The position numbers and the translations under genes were made by a program. This document shows, in pieces, positions 52,281-61,888 of a DNA stretch of 64,000 nucleotides (positions are counted from its first letter, which is position 1; every line of letters begins with the position of its first letter). The DNA comes from Amycolatopsis methanolica 239 (GTDB lineage: Bacteria; Actinomycetota; Actinomycetes; Mycobacteriales; Pseudonocardiaceae): assembly GCF_000739085.1 (NCBI RefSeq), contig NZ_CP009110.1, positions 2,170,001-2,234,000 of the forward strand, in the 5' to 3' direction. The notes under the pieces were generated by a model. That model searched no databases. It was not told the DNA's origin and saw nothing but the letters and a program-made list of their open reading frames with translations.

Positions 52281-53317
52281 GCGCGACGAAGGTGGTGGTT
52301 CCCACGACGACGAGCCGGTCCGTGTCCCGGAAGTTCTCCCTCGGCGGCCTCTTCAAGGCGCGTGAGGCGGGCATCGTCCTCGCGTTGATCGCCCTGGTGG
52401 CGTTCACCGCGACGCAGAACTCGCGGTTCCTGTCCGCGCAGAGCATCCGCGACATCCTGCTCGGCACCGCGATCCTGGCCGTGCTCGCGGTCGGCCAGGC
52501 GACGGTGATGATCACCCGCAACATCGACCTGTCGGTCGGCTCGGTGCTCGGCCTGTCCGCGTTCGCGGTCGGCTCGCTGCTGCAGGCCAACCAGGGCATG
52601 CCGGTGATCGTCGCGCTGGTCGTCGGCGTCGCGGTCGGCGCCGCGTGCGGTGTCGTCAACGGCGTCCTGGTCCGGTTCGGCCAGGTGCCCGCGCTGGTGG
52701 TCACCCTCGGCACGCTCTACGCGTTCCGCGGCGCGGCCTACTTCTGGGCGGGCGGCGAGCAGATCAACGCCGACGAGCTGCCCGGGCACTTCCTCAAGTT
52801 CGGCAACTCCTCGATCCTGGGCATCCCGTGGCTGGTGCTGATCGTGGTGATCGTGCTGGTCGCGGCTGGGATCGTGCTGCGCAACTACCGCGCCGGCCGG
52901 GAGCTGTACGCGATGGGGTCGAGCCCGCAGGCGGCCGAGCTGGCCGGTATCAAGGTGGGCCGCAACACGATCGCCGCGTTCCTGGTCAGCGGCGCGCTGG
53001 CCGGTGTCGCCGGTGTCCTGTTCGCCGCGCGGTTCGGCACGATCGACGCCGCCGCGGGCAACGGTTACGAGCTGAACGTGGTCGCCGCCGCGGTGGTCGG
53101 CGGGGTCGCGGTGTTCGGCGGCAGCGGCACGGTGTGGGGCGCGGGCCTCGGCGCCCTGCTGCTCACCGTCATCGGCAGCTCCCTGGCGGTCCTCGACATC
53201 AACCAGTTCTGGCAGCAGGCCATCGTCGGCGCGCTGATCCTGCTCGCGATCGGGGCCGACCGCGTCGTCGCGGTGCGGGTGGCCAAGTCACTGAAGAAGA
53301 GGGATTCCCATGTCTGA
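52277..53317 (+). CDS. Rhamnose ABC transporter permease 1
   Basis: 346 residues from GTG 52277, overlapping the ATPase stop by 4 bases. About eight to ten hydrophobic helices are visible, with the sugar-permease signatures NIDLSVGSVLGLSAFAVGSL and GSSPQAAELAGIKVGR. A short Ser/Thr-rich cytoplasmic N-terminus precedes the first helix. It is expected to dimerise with the next permease, whose start overlaps its end by 8 bases. Confidence 0.93.
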
Positions 53318-54296
53318 CAAGCGGCCGGCCTGGCTGTCCCGCCTGGCGAGCTGGGACGCCGCCGTCATCGTGATCACGGTGCTGGTGCTGCTCATCGCCT
53401 CCGGCGTGGTGGAGAACTTCGGCAGCAGCCGCAACTTCACCTTCCTGCTGCTGGACCTGTTGCCGATCGCGCTGATCGCGCTGCCGATGACGTTCGTGAT
53501 CGTGACCGGCGAGATCGACCTGTCGGTGGCCAGCACGCTCGGCCTCACCTCGGCCGTGATGGGCGACCTGTGGAACCGCGGCCTGCCCATCGAGACGATC
53601 ATCCCGCTGTGCCTGGTGCTCGGCGCCGTCCTCGGCGCCCTCAACGGGTTCTTCGTGACCGTGCTGAAGCTGCCGTCGCTGGCGGTCACCATCGGCACGC
53701 TCGCGCTCTACCGCGGCCTGGCGTTCGTGGTGCTCGGCGACGGCGCGGTGGCCGACTTCCCGCGTGCCTACACCTCGTGGGTGACCGGCACGATCGGCGA
53801 CGGCCCGATCCCGAACATGCTGATCCCGCTGGTGGTGCTGGCCGTGGTGTTCGGTCTCGTGCTGCATGCGACCCCGATCGGCCGGTCGGTGTTCGCGGCC
53901 GGCGCCAGCGAGCAGGCCGCGCGCTTCGCCGGGATCCGGGTGGCGCGGCTGAAGTTCTGGCTCTACGTCGTCAGCGGTCTCGTCGCCGGCCTGGCCGGGG
54001 TGCTGTGGACGCTGCGCTACTCCAGCGCCCGCGCCGACAACGGCCTTGGCATGGAACTCGCCGTCGTGGCGGCGGTCCTGCTCGGCGGTGTCTCGATCTT
54101 CGGCGGCAAGGGCACCCTGCCCGGTGTGCTCGCCGGGGTGGTCCTGCTGGCCACGCTGCAGAACGCGCTGCGGCTGCAGGACGTGTCGAACGAGGCGCTC
54201 AACATCGTCACCGGGGTGCTGCTGATCATCTCGGTGCTCCTGCCCAACGTCGTGATCAGGTTCCGGGCTGCGCTGCGGCGCCGGGCGACCACATAG
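53310..54296 (+). CDS. Rhamnose ABC transporter permease 2
   Basis: 328 residues from ATG 53310. Helices begin with AAVIVITVLVLLIASGVV. The family signatures are GEIDLSVASTLGLTSAVMGDL and AGASEQAARFAGIRVARLKFW. It forms the heterodimeric channel with the preceding permease. The binding-protein gene follows 15 bases later. Confidence 0.93.
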   Translation: MSDKRPAWLSRLASWDAAVIVITVLVLLIASGVVENFGSSRNFTFLLLDLLPIALIALPMTFVIVTGEIDLSVASTLGLTSAVMGDLWNRGLPIETIIPLCLVLGAVLGALNGFFVTVLKLPSLAVTIGTLALYRGLAFVVLGDGAVADFPRAYTSWVTGTIGDGPIPNMLIPLVVLAVVFGLVLHATPIGRSVFAAGASEQAARFAGIRVARLKFWLYVVSGLVAGLAGVLWTLRYSSARADNGLGMELAVVAAVLLGGVSIFGGKGTLPGVLAGVVLLATLQNALRLQDVSNEALNIVTGVLLIISVLLPNVVIRFRAALRRRATT

Positions 54297-54311
54297 AAAG
54301 GCGAAACGCCC

Positions 54312-55379
54312 ATGAAGAGACGACTCCTCGCCGGTGCGGTGTCGGCAGCACTCGTGCTGACGGTGTCCGCGTGCGGTGGCACCACGAAGAACGACAGCAG
54401 CTCGTCCGGCGGCGGTGGCGCCCAGTCGACCGCGCAGGCCGACGCCAACGCCGCCACCAAGGAAGGCGTCAAGATGGCCTTCCTGCCCAAGCAGCTCAAC
54501 AACCCGTACTCGGACATCGAGGTGGGTGGCGGCAAGACCGCGCTGGACGAGCTCAAGGGCGACTACAAGCTGGTCGGCCCGAACGATGCCAGCGCGTCCT
54601 CGCAGGTCAGCTACATCAACACGTTGATCCAGCAGCAGCAGGACGTCATCGGCATCGCCGCGAACGACCCGAACGCGGTGTGCCCGTCGCTGAACCAGGC
54701 GCGCAGCTCCGGCATCAAGGTCGTGGCGTTCGACTCCGACGCGGCCAAGGACTGCCGCGACGTGTTCATCAACCAGGCCACTACCGAGGGCATCGGCGAG
54801 CAGCTGGCGAAGATGGCCAGCGAGCTGGCGGGCGGCTCGGGTGAGATCGCGATCCTGTCGGCGACCCCGAACGCCACCAACCAGAACGCCTGGATCGAGG
54901 TGTTCAAGCAGCAGCTGACCAAGCCCGAGTACGCGAACCTGAAGCTGGTGAAGGTCGCCTACGGCAACGACGACGACCAGAAGTCGTTCCAGGAGGCCCA
55001 GGGCCTGCTGCAGTCCTACCCGAACCTGAAGGCCATCGTCGCGCCGACCACCGTCGGCATCGCCGCGGCCGCCCGCTACATCAGCTCCTCCAGCTACAAG
55101 GGCAAGGTCGCGGTGACCGGTCTCGGCACGCCGAACCAGATGCGCGAGTACATCAAGGACGGCACGGTCACCAAGTTCGCGCTGTGGAACCCGGCCGACA
55201 TCGGCTACCTGGCCGCCTACGCGGGTGTGGCACTGGCCTCCGGCCAGATCACCGGCGTCGAGGGCCAGAAGTTCAAGGCCGGCAAGCTCGGCGAGTACAC
55301 GATCGGCAAGGACGGCGAGATCGTCCTCGGCCCGCCGACGGTGTTCGACGCGAGCAACATCGACCAGTACAACTTCTGA
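54312..55379 (+). CDS. Rhamnose ABC transporter substrate-binding lipoprotein
   Basis: 355 residues from ATG 54312, with GAAAGGCGAAA upstream. The signal peptide ends in the lipobox LTVSAC (Cys near 21), followed by a Ser/Gly linker. The periplasmic-binding-protein fold begins at VKMAFLPKQLNNPYSDIEVGG and includes DVIGIAANDPNA, VVAFDSDAA and AIVAPTTVGIAAAARYI. This is the RhaS type of binding protein. It delivers the sugar to the two permeases. A strong hairpin follows the stop. Confidence 0.92.
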   Translation: MKRRLLAGAVSAALVLTVSACGGTTKNDSSSSGGGGAQSTAQADANAATKEGVKMAFLPKQLNNPYSDIEVGGGKTALDELKGDYKLVGPNDASASSQVSYINTLIQQQQDVIGIAANDPNAVCPSLNQARSSGIKVVAFDSDAAKDCRDVFINQATTEGIGEQLAKMASELAGGSGEIAILSATPNATNQNAWIEVFKQQLTKPEYANLKLVKVAYGNDDDQKSFQEAQGLLQSYPNLKAIVAPTTVGIAAAARYISSSSYKGKVAVTGLGTPNQMREYIKDGTVTKFALWNPADIGYLAAYAGVALASGQITGVEGQKFKAGKLGEYTIGKDGEIVLGPPTVFDASNIDQYNF

Positions 55380-55385
55380 CAGTCT

Positions 55386-55417
55386 CCCGGCCGGGCCGCA
55401 CCGGCGGCCCGGCCGGG
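55386..55417 (+). terminator. 14-bp hairpin inside the operon after the binding-protein gene
   Basis: Bases 55386-55399 pair perfectly with 55404-55417 around the tetraloop ACCG, 7 bases after the stop. All later genes continue on the same strand, so this is probably a partial terminator or an mRNA-end stabiliser that raises binding-protein levels. Confidence 0.65.
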
Positions 55418-55436
55418 GCTCCACCGAGGACGGATC

Positions 55437-55763
55437 GTGGCCCGATACTGCTTCTGCCTGCAGGTGAAGCCTGACCGGATGGCCGAGTACGCCGAGCGGC
55501 ACCGTGCCGTGTGGCCGGAGATGCGGCAGGCGCTGACCGACACCGGATGGCGCAACTACTCGCTGTTCCTCCGGGACGACGGCCTGCTGATCGGCTACGT
55601 CGAGGCCGACGACCTCGAAGCCGCGCAGGCGGCTATGGCCCGCACCGAGGTCAACGCCCGCTGGCAGGCCGAGATGGCCGAATTCTTCACGGGCCTGGAC
55701 GGGCGCGGCCCCGACGAGGGGTTCCAGTTGCTCACCGAGGTCTTCCACCTGGAAGGAAAGTGA
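55437..55763 (+). CDS. rhaM: L-rhamnose mutarotase
   Basis: 108 residues from GTG 55437, the family's usual length. Typical features are RYCFCLQVKPDRMAEYAERHRAVWPEM, with the catalytic His in ERHRAVWPE, then GWRNYSLFLRDDGLLIGYVEADD and WQAEMAEFF. RhaM interconverts alpha and beta anomers of L-rhamnose, so imported sugar reaches the isomerase in the right form. Its TGA overlaps the GTG of the isomerase. Confidence 0.95.
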   Translation: MARYCFCLQVKPDRMAEYAERHRAVWPEMRQALTDTGWRNYSLFLRDDGLLIGYVEADDLEAAQAAMARTEVNARWQAEMAEFFTGLDGRGPDEGFQLLTEVFHLEGK

Positions 55764-56935
55764 TCCTGTTGTCCGACCTGACCGCCGTGAAAGCAGCCCT
55801 GCGCGCTCAGCGGATCGAGACGCCTTCGTGGGCCTACGCCAACTCCGGCACCCGCTTCAAGGTGTTCCCGCAGCCCGGGGTTCCCCGCACGCCGGAGGAG
55901 AAGATCGCCGACGCGGCGAAGGTGCACGAGCTGACCGGCATCGCGCCGAGCGTGGCGCTGCACATCCCGTGGGACCGGGTCGACGACTACGGCGCCCTCA
56001 CCAAGTACGCGCACGACCTCGGCATCGAGATCGGCGCCATCAACACCAACGTCTTCCAGGACGAGGACTACAAGCTCGGCTCGGTCACCAACCCCGCCCC
56101 GCGGATCCGCCGCAAGGCCACCGACCACCTGCTCGAGGCGATCGACATCATGGACGCCACGGGCAGCAAGGACCTGAAGTTCTGGTTCTCCGACGGCATC
56201 AACTACCCGGGCCAGGACGACCTGCGCTCCCGGCAGGACCGGCTGGCCGCCGCGCTGCGCGAGGCCTACGACCGGCTCGGCGACGACCAGCGGATCCTGC
56301 TGGAGTACAAGCTGTTCGAGCCCGCCTTCTACGCCACCGACGTGCCGGACTGGGGCACCTCGTACGCGCACTGCGTCGAACTCGGTCCGAAAGCGACGGT
56401 GTGCATCGACACCGGCCACCACGCGCCGGGTACCAACATCGAGTTCATCGTCGCGTTCCTGCTGCGCCAGGGCAAGCTCGGCGCGTTCGACTTCAACTCG
56501 CGCTTCTACGCCGACGACGACCTGATGGCCGGCGCCGCCGACCCGTTCCAGCTGTTCCGCATCATGTGGGAGATCGTGCGCGCCGACGCGCTGGACCCGT
56601 CCTACGGCATCAACTTCATGCTCGACCAGTGCCACAACATCGAGGCGAAGATACCCGCGATCATCCGCTCGGTGCTCAACGTGCAGGAGGCCACCGCGAA
56701 GGCCCTGCTGGTCGACAAGGAGGCCCTGTTCGCCGCGCAGCAGAACGGGGACGTGCTCGGCGCGAACGCCGTGCTGATGGACGCCTACAACACCGACGTG
56801 CGGCCGCTGCTGGCCGAGCTGCGCGAGGAGGCCGGGCTGGACCCGGACCCGATCGCCGCCTACCACCGCAGCGGTTACCAGGAAAAGATCGTCGCCGAAC
56901 GAGCCGACGGCCGGCAGGCCGGTTGGGGAGCCTGA
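55760..56935 (+). CDS. rhaI: L-rhamnose isomerase
   Basis: 391 residues from GTG 55760; TTG 55769 with GGAAGGAA upstream is an alternative start. The TIM-barrel xylose-isomerase-like fold shows WFSDGINYPGQDD, LEYKLFEPAFYATDVPDWGT with metal-ligand Glu, CIDTGHHAPGTNIE and FDFNSRFYADDDL. This corresponds to the Pseudomonas-type catabolic isomerase rather than E. coli RhaA. It converts L-rhamnose to L-rhamnulose. Confidence 0.93.
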   Translation: MILLSDLTAVKAALRAQRIETPSWAYANSGTRFKVFPQPGVPRTPEEKIADAAKVHELTGIAPSVALHIPWDRVDDYGALTKYAHDLGIEIGAINTNVFQDEDYKLGSVTNPAPRIRRKATDHLLEAIDIMDATGSKDLKFWFSDGINYPGQDDLRSRQDRLAAALREAYDRLGDDQRILLEYKLFEPAFYATDVPDWGTSYAHCVELGPKATVCIDTGHHAPGTNIEFIVAFLLRQGKLGAFDFNSRFYADDDLMAGAADPFQLFRIMWEIVRADALDPSYGINFMLDQCHNIEAKIPAIIRSVLNVQEATAKALLVDKEALFAAQQNGDVLGANAVLMDAYNTDVRPLLAELREEAGLDPDPIAAYHRSGYQEKIVAERADGRQAGWGA

Positions 56936-56941
56936 ACCACC

Positions 56942-58978
56942 ATGACGAACAATCCCGCCGCCGAACTCATCCAGCGCAGCAACGCCCTCGGCGCCGACCC
57001 GCGCAACACCAACTACGCCGGTGGCAACACCTCGGCCAAGGGCAGCGAGACCGACCCGGTCACCGGGCAGCCCACGGAACTGCTGTGGGTCAAGGGATCC
57101 GGGGGTGACCTGGGCACACTGACCGAGGCGGGGCTGGCCGTGCTGCGGCTGGACCGCCTGCGTGCCCTGGTCGACGTCTACCCGGGCGTCGAGCGCGAGG
57201 ACGAGATGGTCGCCGCGTTCGACTACTGCCTGCACGGCCGCGGCGGCGCCGCGCCGTCGATCGACACCGCGATGCACGGTCTGGTCGAGGCCACGCACGT
57301 GGACCACCTGCACCCGGACTCGGGCATCGCGCTCGCCACGGCCGCCGACGGTCCGGCGCTGACCAAGGAGTGCTTCGGCGACCGCGTGGTGTGGGTCGAC
57401 TGGCGCCGCCCCGGGTTCCAGCTGGGCCTGGACATCGCCGCGGTGAAGAAGGCCAACCCGCAGGCGATCGGCGTGATCCTGGGCGGGCACGGCATCACCG
57501 CGTGGGGCGAGACTTCGGAGGAGTGTCAGCGGAACTCGCTGGAGATCATCCGGACCGCGGAGAAGTTCCTCGCCGAGCGGGGCTCCGCGGAGCCGTTCGG
57601 GGCGGTCGTGCCCGGCTTCGAGCCGCTGCCCGAGGAGGAGCGGCGGAAGCGGGCCGCCGCGCTGGCGCCGGTGATCCGCGGGCTGGCGTCGACCGACCAG
57701 CGCCAGGTGGGCCACTACAACGACAGCGACGTGGTGCTGGAGTTCCTGTCCCGGGAGAAGCTGCAGCCGCTCGCCGCGCTCGGCACCTCGTGCCCGGACC
57801 ACTTCCTGCGCACCAAGGTCCGCCCGCTCGTGGTCGACCTGCCCGCGACCGCGCCGCTGGAGGACGTCGTCGCGCGCCTGAAAGGACTGCACGAGGCATA
57901 CCGCGCGGACTACCGCGCCTACTACGAGCGGCACGCGACCCCGGACAGCCCGGCGATGCGCGGCGCGGACCCGGCGATCGTGCTCGTGCCCGGTGTCGGC
58001 ATGTTCTCCTTCGGCAAGGACAAGCAGACCGCGCGCGTGGCCGGCGAGTTCTACGTCAACGCGATCAACGTGATGCGCGGCGCCGAGGCGGTCTCCCGCT
58101 ACGCGCCGATCCCGGAGAGCGAGAAGTTCCGCATCGAGTACTGGGCGCTGGAGGAGGCCAAGCTCCAGCGCATGCCCAAGCCGAAGCCGCTGGCCGGGCG
58201 CGTCGCGCTGGTCACCGGCGCCGGTTCGGGCATCGGCCGCGCCATCGCCGAACGGCTCGCCGCCGAGGGCGCGTGCGTGGCGATCGCGGACCTGAACGGC
58301 GATGCCGCCGAGGAGGTCGCGCGCTCCATCGGGAACACCGACAAGGCTGTTTCGGTGGTCGCGAACGTCGTCGACGCCGATGCGGTCGCCGCCGCGGTGG
58401 ACGCGACGGTGCTGGCGTTCGGCGGCATCGACCTGGTGGTCAACAACGCCGGCCTGTCGATTTCCAAGCCGCTGCTGGAGACCACCGAGAAGGACTGGGA
58501 CCTCCAGCACGACGTGATGGCCAAGGGCTCGTTCCTGGTCTCGCAGGCCGCGGCGAAGGCGATGATCGCGCAGGGCCTCGGCGGCGACATCGTCTACATC
58601 TCGTCGAAGAACTCGGTGTTCGCCGGCCCCAACAACGTCGCCTACGGGGCGGCCAAGGCCGACCAGGCGCATCAGGTCCGGCTGCTGGCCGCCGAACTCG
58701 GCGAGCACGGCATCCGGGTCAACGGCGTCAACCCGGACGGCGTCGTGCGAGGTTCCGGCATCTTCGCCGGCGGCTGGGGCGCGCAGCGCGCCGCGGTCTA
58801 CGGTGTGCCGGAGGAGGACCTGGGCAAGTTCTACGCCCAGCGCACCATCCTCAAGCGCGAGGTGCTGCCCGAGCACGTGGCCGCGGCGGTGTTCGCGCTC
58901 ACCGGCGGCGACCTGACGCACACGACCGGCCTGCACGTGCCCGTGGACGCGGGTGTCGCGGCCGCTTTCCTCCGTTGA
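56942..58978 (+). CDS. Bifunctional rhamnulose-1-phosphate aldolase / short-chain dehydrogenase
   Basis: 678 residues from ATG 56942. Residues 1-400 are a class II aldolase (NYAGGNTSAKG, THVDHLHPDSG with zinc His residues, GGHGITAWG). Residues 420-678 are an SDR with TGAGSGIG, NNAG, the catalytic Ser in YISS and YGAAK. The aldolase splits rhamnulose-1-phosphate to dihydroxyacetone phosphate and L-lactaldehyde. The fused SDR oxidises the lactaldehyde, so a toxic aldehyde is consumed on the same polypeptide. The architecture is known in Gram-positive and rhizobial rhamnose operons. Confidence 0.93.
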   Translation: MTNNPAAELIQRSNALGADPRNTNYAGGNTSAKGSETDPVTGQPTELLWVKGSGGDLGTLTEAGLAVLRLDRLRALVDVYPGVEREDEMVAAFDYCLHGRGGAAPSIDTAMHGLVEATHVDHLHPDSGIALATAADGPALTKECFGDRVVWVDWRRPGFQLGLDIAAVKKANPQAIGVILGGHGITAWGETSEECQRNSLEIIRTAEKFLAERGSAEPFGAVVPGFEPLPEEERRKRAAALAPVIRGLASTDQRQVGHYNDSDVVLEFLSREKLQPLAALGTSCPDHFLRTKVRPLVVDLPATAPLEDVVARLKGLHEAYRADYRAYYERHATPDSPAMRGADPAIVLVPGVGMFSFGKDKQTARVAGEFYVNAINVMRGAEAVSRYAPIPESEKFRIEYWALEEAKLQRMPKPKPLAGRVALVTGAGSGIGRAIAERLAAEGACVAIADLNGDAAEEVARSIGNTDKAVSVVANVVDADAVAAAVDATVLAFGGIDLVVNNAGLSISKPLLETTEKDWDLQHDVMAKGSFLVSQAAAKAMIAQGLGGDIVYISSKNSVFAGPNNVAYGAAKADQAHQVRLLAAELGEHGIRVNGVNPDGVVRGSGIFAGGWGAQRAAVYGVPEEDLGKFYAQRTILKREVLPEHVAAAVFALTGGDLTHTTGLHVPVDAGVAAAFLR

Positions 58979-58997
58979 TGTAGGAAGGACTCGAGTG

Positions 58998-60419
58998 ATG
59001 AACCTGGAGCGGATCACCCCGAGGCGCACCCGCGTCGGCCTCGTCGCAGGCGGGCTCGGGGCGTATTGGCCACAGTTCCCGGAGCTGCTGCCGCAACTCC
59101 AGGCCTCCGCCCGGCGGGTGGCCGAGCGACTGTCCGGAATGGACTGCGAGGTGGTGGACGCCGGGTTCGTCTCGGACGAGCGGGAGGGCACGGCCGCCGC
59201 GGAGAAGCTGCGGGTCGCCGACTGCGACCTGATCATCGGCTTCCTCACCACCTACCTCACGTCCAGCATGCTCGCGCCGGTCGCGCAGCGCAGCGGCGCG
59301 CCGGTGCTGCTGCTCAACCTGCAGCCCACCGAGGCGATGGACCACGCGAACTTCGACACGGGCGCCTGGCTCGCATACTGCGGCGCGTGCCCGTTGCCGG
59401 AGATGGCCAACGCCTTCCGCCGCGTCGGCGTCGAGTTCCGGTCGGTGTCCGGGTACCTGGAGGACGAGCGGGCCTGGACCCGCATCGAGCGCTGGATCAA
59501 GGCCGCCGGGGTGCGCGCCGCGTTCCGGCACGGGCGGCACGGCCTGCTCGGCCACCTCTACCCGGGCATGATGGACGTCTCGACCGATCCGACGCTGGTG
59601 ACCGCGCAGCTCGGCGGGCACGTGGAGATCCTGGAGATCGACGACCTGCGGGTGCGGGTCGAGAAGGTCACCGACGACGAGACCGCCGCCCGGATGGATC
59701 TCGCGCGGAAGGTGTTCGACCTGGACGACTCGGTCGTCGAGGAGGACTTCGCGTGGGGCGCCCGCGTCTCGGTGGCGCTGGACCGGCTGGTCGAGGACTT
59801 CTCCCTGGACACGCTGGCCTACTACCACCGCGGCCTGGACGGCGAGACCCACGAGCGGGTCGGCGCCGGGTTCATCCTCGGCGCGTCGCTGCTCACCGCG
59901 CGTGGCATCCCGGCGGCGGGGGAGTTCGAGCTGCGCAACTCGCTGGCCATGCTGGTGATGGACCGGCTCGGCGCGGGCGGCTCGTTCACCGAGCTGCAGG
60001 CGCTGAACTTCCGGGACAACGTGGTCGAAATGGGCCACGACGGGCCTGCGCACCTGGCGATCAGCGCGCGGCGGCCGTTGCTGCGCGGGCTCGGCGTCTA
60101 CCACGGCAAGCGCGGCTGGGGCGTGTCCGTCGAGTTCGACGTCAAGCACGGCCCGGTCACGCTGCTCGGCCTCGGCCAGGAACGTGACGGGCGGTTCACG
60201 CTCGTCGCGTCCGAGGGCGAGGTCGTGCCCGGCCCGCTGCTGGAGATCGGCAACACCACGTCCCGGGTGGACTTCGGCGGCAACCCGGGCGAGTGGACCG
60301 ACGCGTGGTCGGCCGCCGGCGTCAACCACCACTGGGCGCTGGGCACCGGGCACCGCGTCGCGGAGCTGGAGGCGGTGGCCGACCTGCTCGGTCTCGAACT
60401 GCGCGTGGTGCGGGTGTGA
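58998..60419 (+). CDS. L-arabinose/L-fucose isomerase-family protein
   Basis: 473 residues from ATG 58998; GTG 58995 is adjacent. The N-terminal Rossmann-like domain (RVGLVAGGLGAYWPQFPELLPQL, ADCDLIIGFLTTYLTSSML) and GHLYPGMMDVSTDPTLV are typical of the AraA/FucI fold. The C-terminal part has NTTSRVDFGGNPGEW and GVNHHWALGTGHR. No clear assignment to arabinose or fucose is possible. Since RhaI already covers rhamnose, this enzyme may widen the operon to another deoxy- or pentose sugar, or serve a regulatory role. It ends with TGATG overlapping rhaB. Confidence 0.8.
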   Translation: MNLERITPRRTRVGLVAGGLGAYWPQFPELLPQLQASARRVAERLSGMDCEVVDAGFVSDEREGTAAAEKLRVADCDLIIGFLTTYLTSSMLAPVAQRSGAPVLLLNLQPTEAMDHANFDTGAWLAYCGACPLPEMANAFRRVGVEFRSVSGYLEDERAWTRIERWIKAAGVRAAFRHGRHGLLGHLYPGMMDVSTDPTLVTAQLGGHVEILEIDDLRVRVEKVTDDETAARMDLARKVFDLDDSVVEEDFAWGARVSVALDRLVEDFSLDTLAYYHRGLDGETHERVGAGFILGASLLTARGIPAAGEFELRNSLAMLVMDRLGAGGSFTELQALNFRDNVVEMGHDGPAHLAISARRPLLRGLGVYHGKRGWGVSVEFDVKHGPVTLLGLGQERDGRFTLVASEGEVVPGPLLEIGNTTSRVDFGGNPGEWTDAWSAAGVNHHWALGTGHRVAELEAVADLLGLELRVVRV

Positions 60420-61888
60420 TGCGACTGGCGGCGGTCGACCTGGGCGCCTCCAGCGGGCGCGTCATGGCCGGGACGGTGGGGCCCGGTGTGCTGTCGGTGG
60501 CGGAGGTGCACCGGTTCCCCAACGGCGGTGTCCGGGTCGCCCACGCGGGTGGATCGACCCTGCACTGGGACATCCTCGGCCTCTACCGCGAGCTGCTGAC
60601 CGGGGTGCAGGCGGCGCACAAGGCCGGTGCGCTGGACGGTCTCGGCATAGACTCCTGGGCCGTGGACTACGGGTTGCTCGACGCCTCCGGGGCGCTGCTG
60701 GGCAACCCGGTCAACTACCGCGACGCGCGCACCGAAGGCGTGGCCGAGCGGGTCCTGGAGTCCGTGCCGGCGCGGGAGCTGTTCGACGTCACCGGGCTGC
60801 AGCAGCTGCCGTTCAACACGCTCTACCAGCTGCTGGCCGAGCGTGACCTGAGCGCGGCCGAGACCATGCTGCTGATCCCGGACCTGCTCAACTATTGGCT
60901 GACCGGGGTGCGCGGAGCCGAGCGCACCAACGCCTCCACCACGCAGCTCTACGACGTGCGGTCGCGGGAGTGGGCGGTGGAGCTGGCTACGCGCGTCGGC
61001 ATCCCGCCGCGGTTGCTGCCCCCGTTGCGGGATCCGGGCACGGTGGTCGGCACGCTGCTGCCGGACCTGGCCGCCGAGCTGGCGCTGCCGGAGCTGCCGG
61101 TGGTCGCGGTCGGCTCGCACGACACGGCCTCCGCCGTGGTGGGGGTGCCCGCCGAGCCGGGCACGAACTCCGCCTACATCTCCTCGGGCACCTGGTCGCT
61201 GGTCGGCCTGGAGCTCGACGAGCCGGAGCTGGGCGACGCCGCGCTGGCAGCCAACTTCACGAACGAGGGCGGCGTCGACGGCACGATCCGGTTCCTGCGC
61301 AACGTGATGGGCCTGTGGGTGCTGTCCGAGTCGCTGCGCACGTGGGAGGCGCGGGGCACGCCGGTCGCGTTGCCGTCGGTGCTGGCGCAGGCCGCGGAGG
61401 TGCCGGCGTTGTCGGCCGTCGTGGACATCGACGCGCCGGTGTTCCTGCCGCCGGGCGACATGCCGTCCCGGATCCGGCGGGCTTGTGCCGAGACCGGCCA
61501 GCGGGTCCCGGCGACGCCGGGAGAGATCGTCCGGTGCGTGCTGGACAGCCTCGCGCTGGCCTATCGTCGGACCGTGCGCCAGGCATCGGAGCTGACCGGA
61601 CGGCCGGTCGACGTCGTCCACGTGGTCGGTGGCGGGGTCCGCAACGAACTGCTGTGCCAGCTCACCGCGGACGCCTGCGGCGTGCCGGTGCTGGCTGGGC
61701 CGGTCGAGGCCGCGGCACTGGGCAACGTGCTCGTGCAGGCCCGCGCGCTGGGCGCGGGCCTGCCGGACCTGGCCGCGATGCGGGCGCTGATCCGGGACAC
61801 GCACGAGCTGCGCCGCTACGAACCGTCCGGCCGTGAGGCCGACTGGGCGCGGGCGGCCGCGCGGATCGATCCGAAGGTGGTGGCATGA
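60419..61888 (+). CDS. rhaB: Rhamnulokinase
   Basis: 489 residues from ATG 60419. It is an FGGY-family kinase: the phosphate-1 loop is AAVDLGASSGRVM at the N-terminus, with the catalytic Asp region GIDSWAVDYGLLD near 80. The conserved FGGY C-terminal block includes SSGTWSLVG near 255 and VHVVGGGVRNELLCQLTADACG near 400. It phosphorylates L-rhamnulose at O1 to feed the aldolase. Overlaps of 1 base upstream and 4 bases downstream show tight coupling. Confidence 0.95.
   Translation: MRLAAVDLGASSGRVMAGTVGPGVLSVAEVHRFPNGGVRVAHAGGSTLHWDILGLYRELLTGVQAAHKAGALDGLGIDSWAVDYGLLDASGALLGNPVNYRDARTEGVAERVLESVPARELFDVTGLQQLPFNTLYQLLAERDLSAAETMLLIPDLLNYWLTGVRGAERTNASTTQLYDVRSREWAVELATRVGIPPRLLPPLRDPGTVVGTLLPDLAAELALPELPVVAVGSHDTASAVVGVPAEPGTNSAYISSGTWSLVGLELDEPELGDAALAANFTNEGGVDGTIRFLRNVMGLWVLSESLRTWEARGTPVALPSVLAQAAEVPALSAVVDIDAPVFLPPGDMPSRIRRACAETGQRVPATPGEIVRCVLDSLALAYRRTVRQASELTGRPVDVVHVVGGGVRNELLCQLTADACGVPVLAGPVEAAALGNVLVQARALGAGLPDLAAMRALIRDTHELRRYEPSGREADWARAAARIDPKVVA

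Noticed and set aside
55595..59251. Antisense frame of 1,218 codons over the rhamnose genes
   Set aside because: Shadow of three well-identified enzymes.
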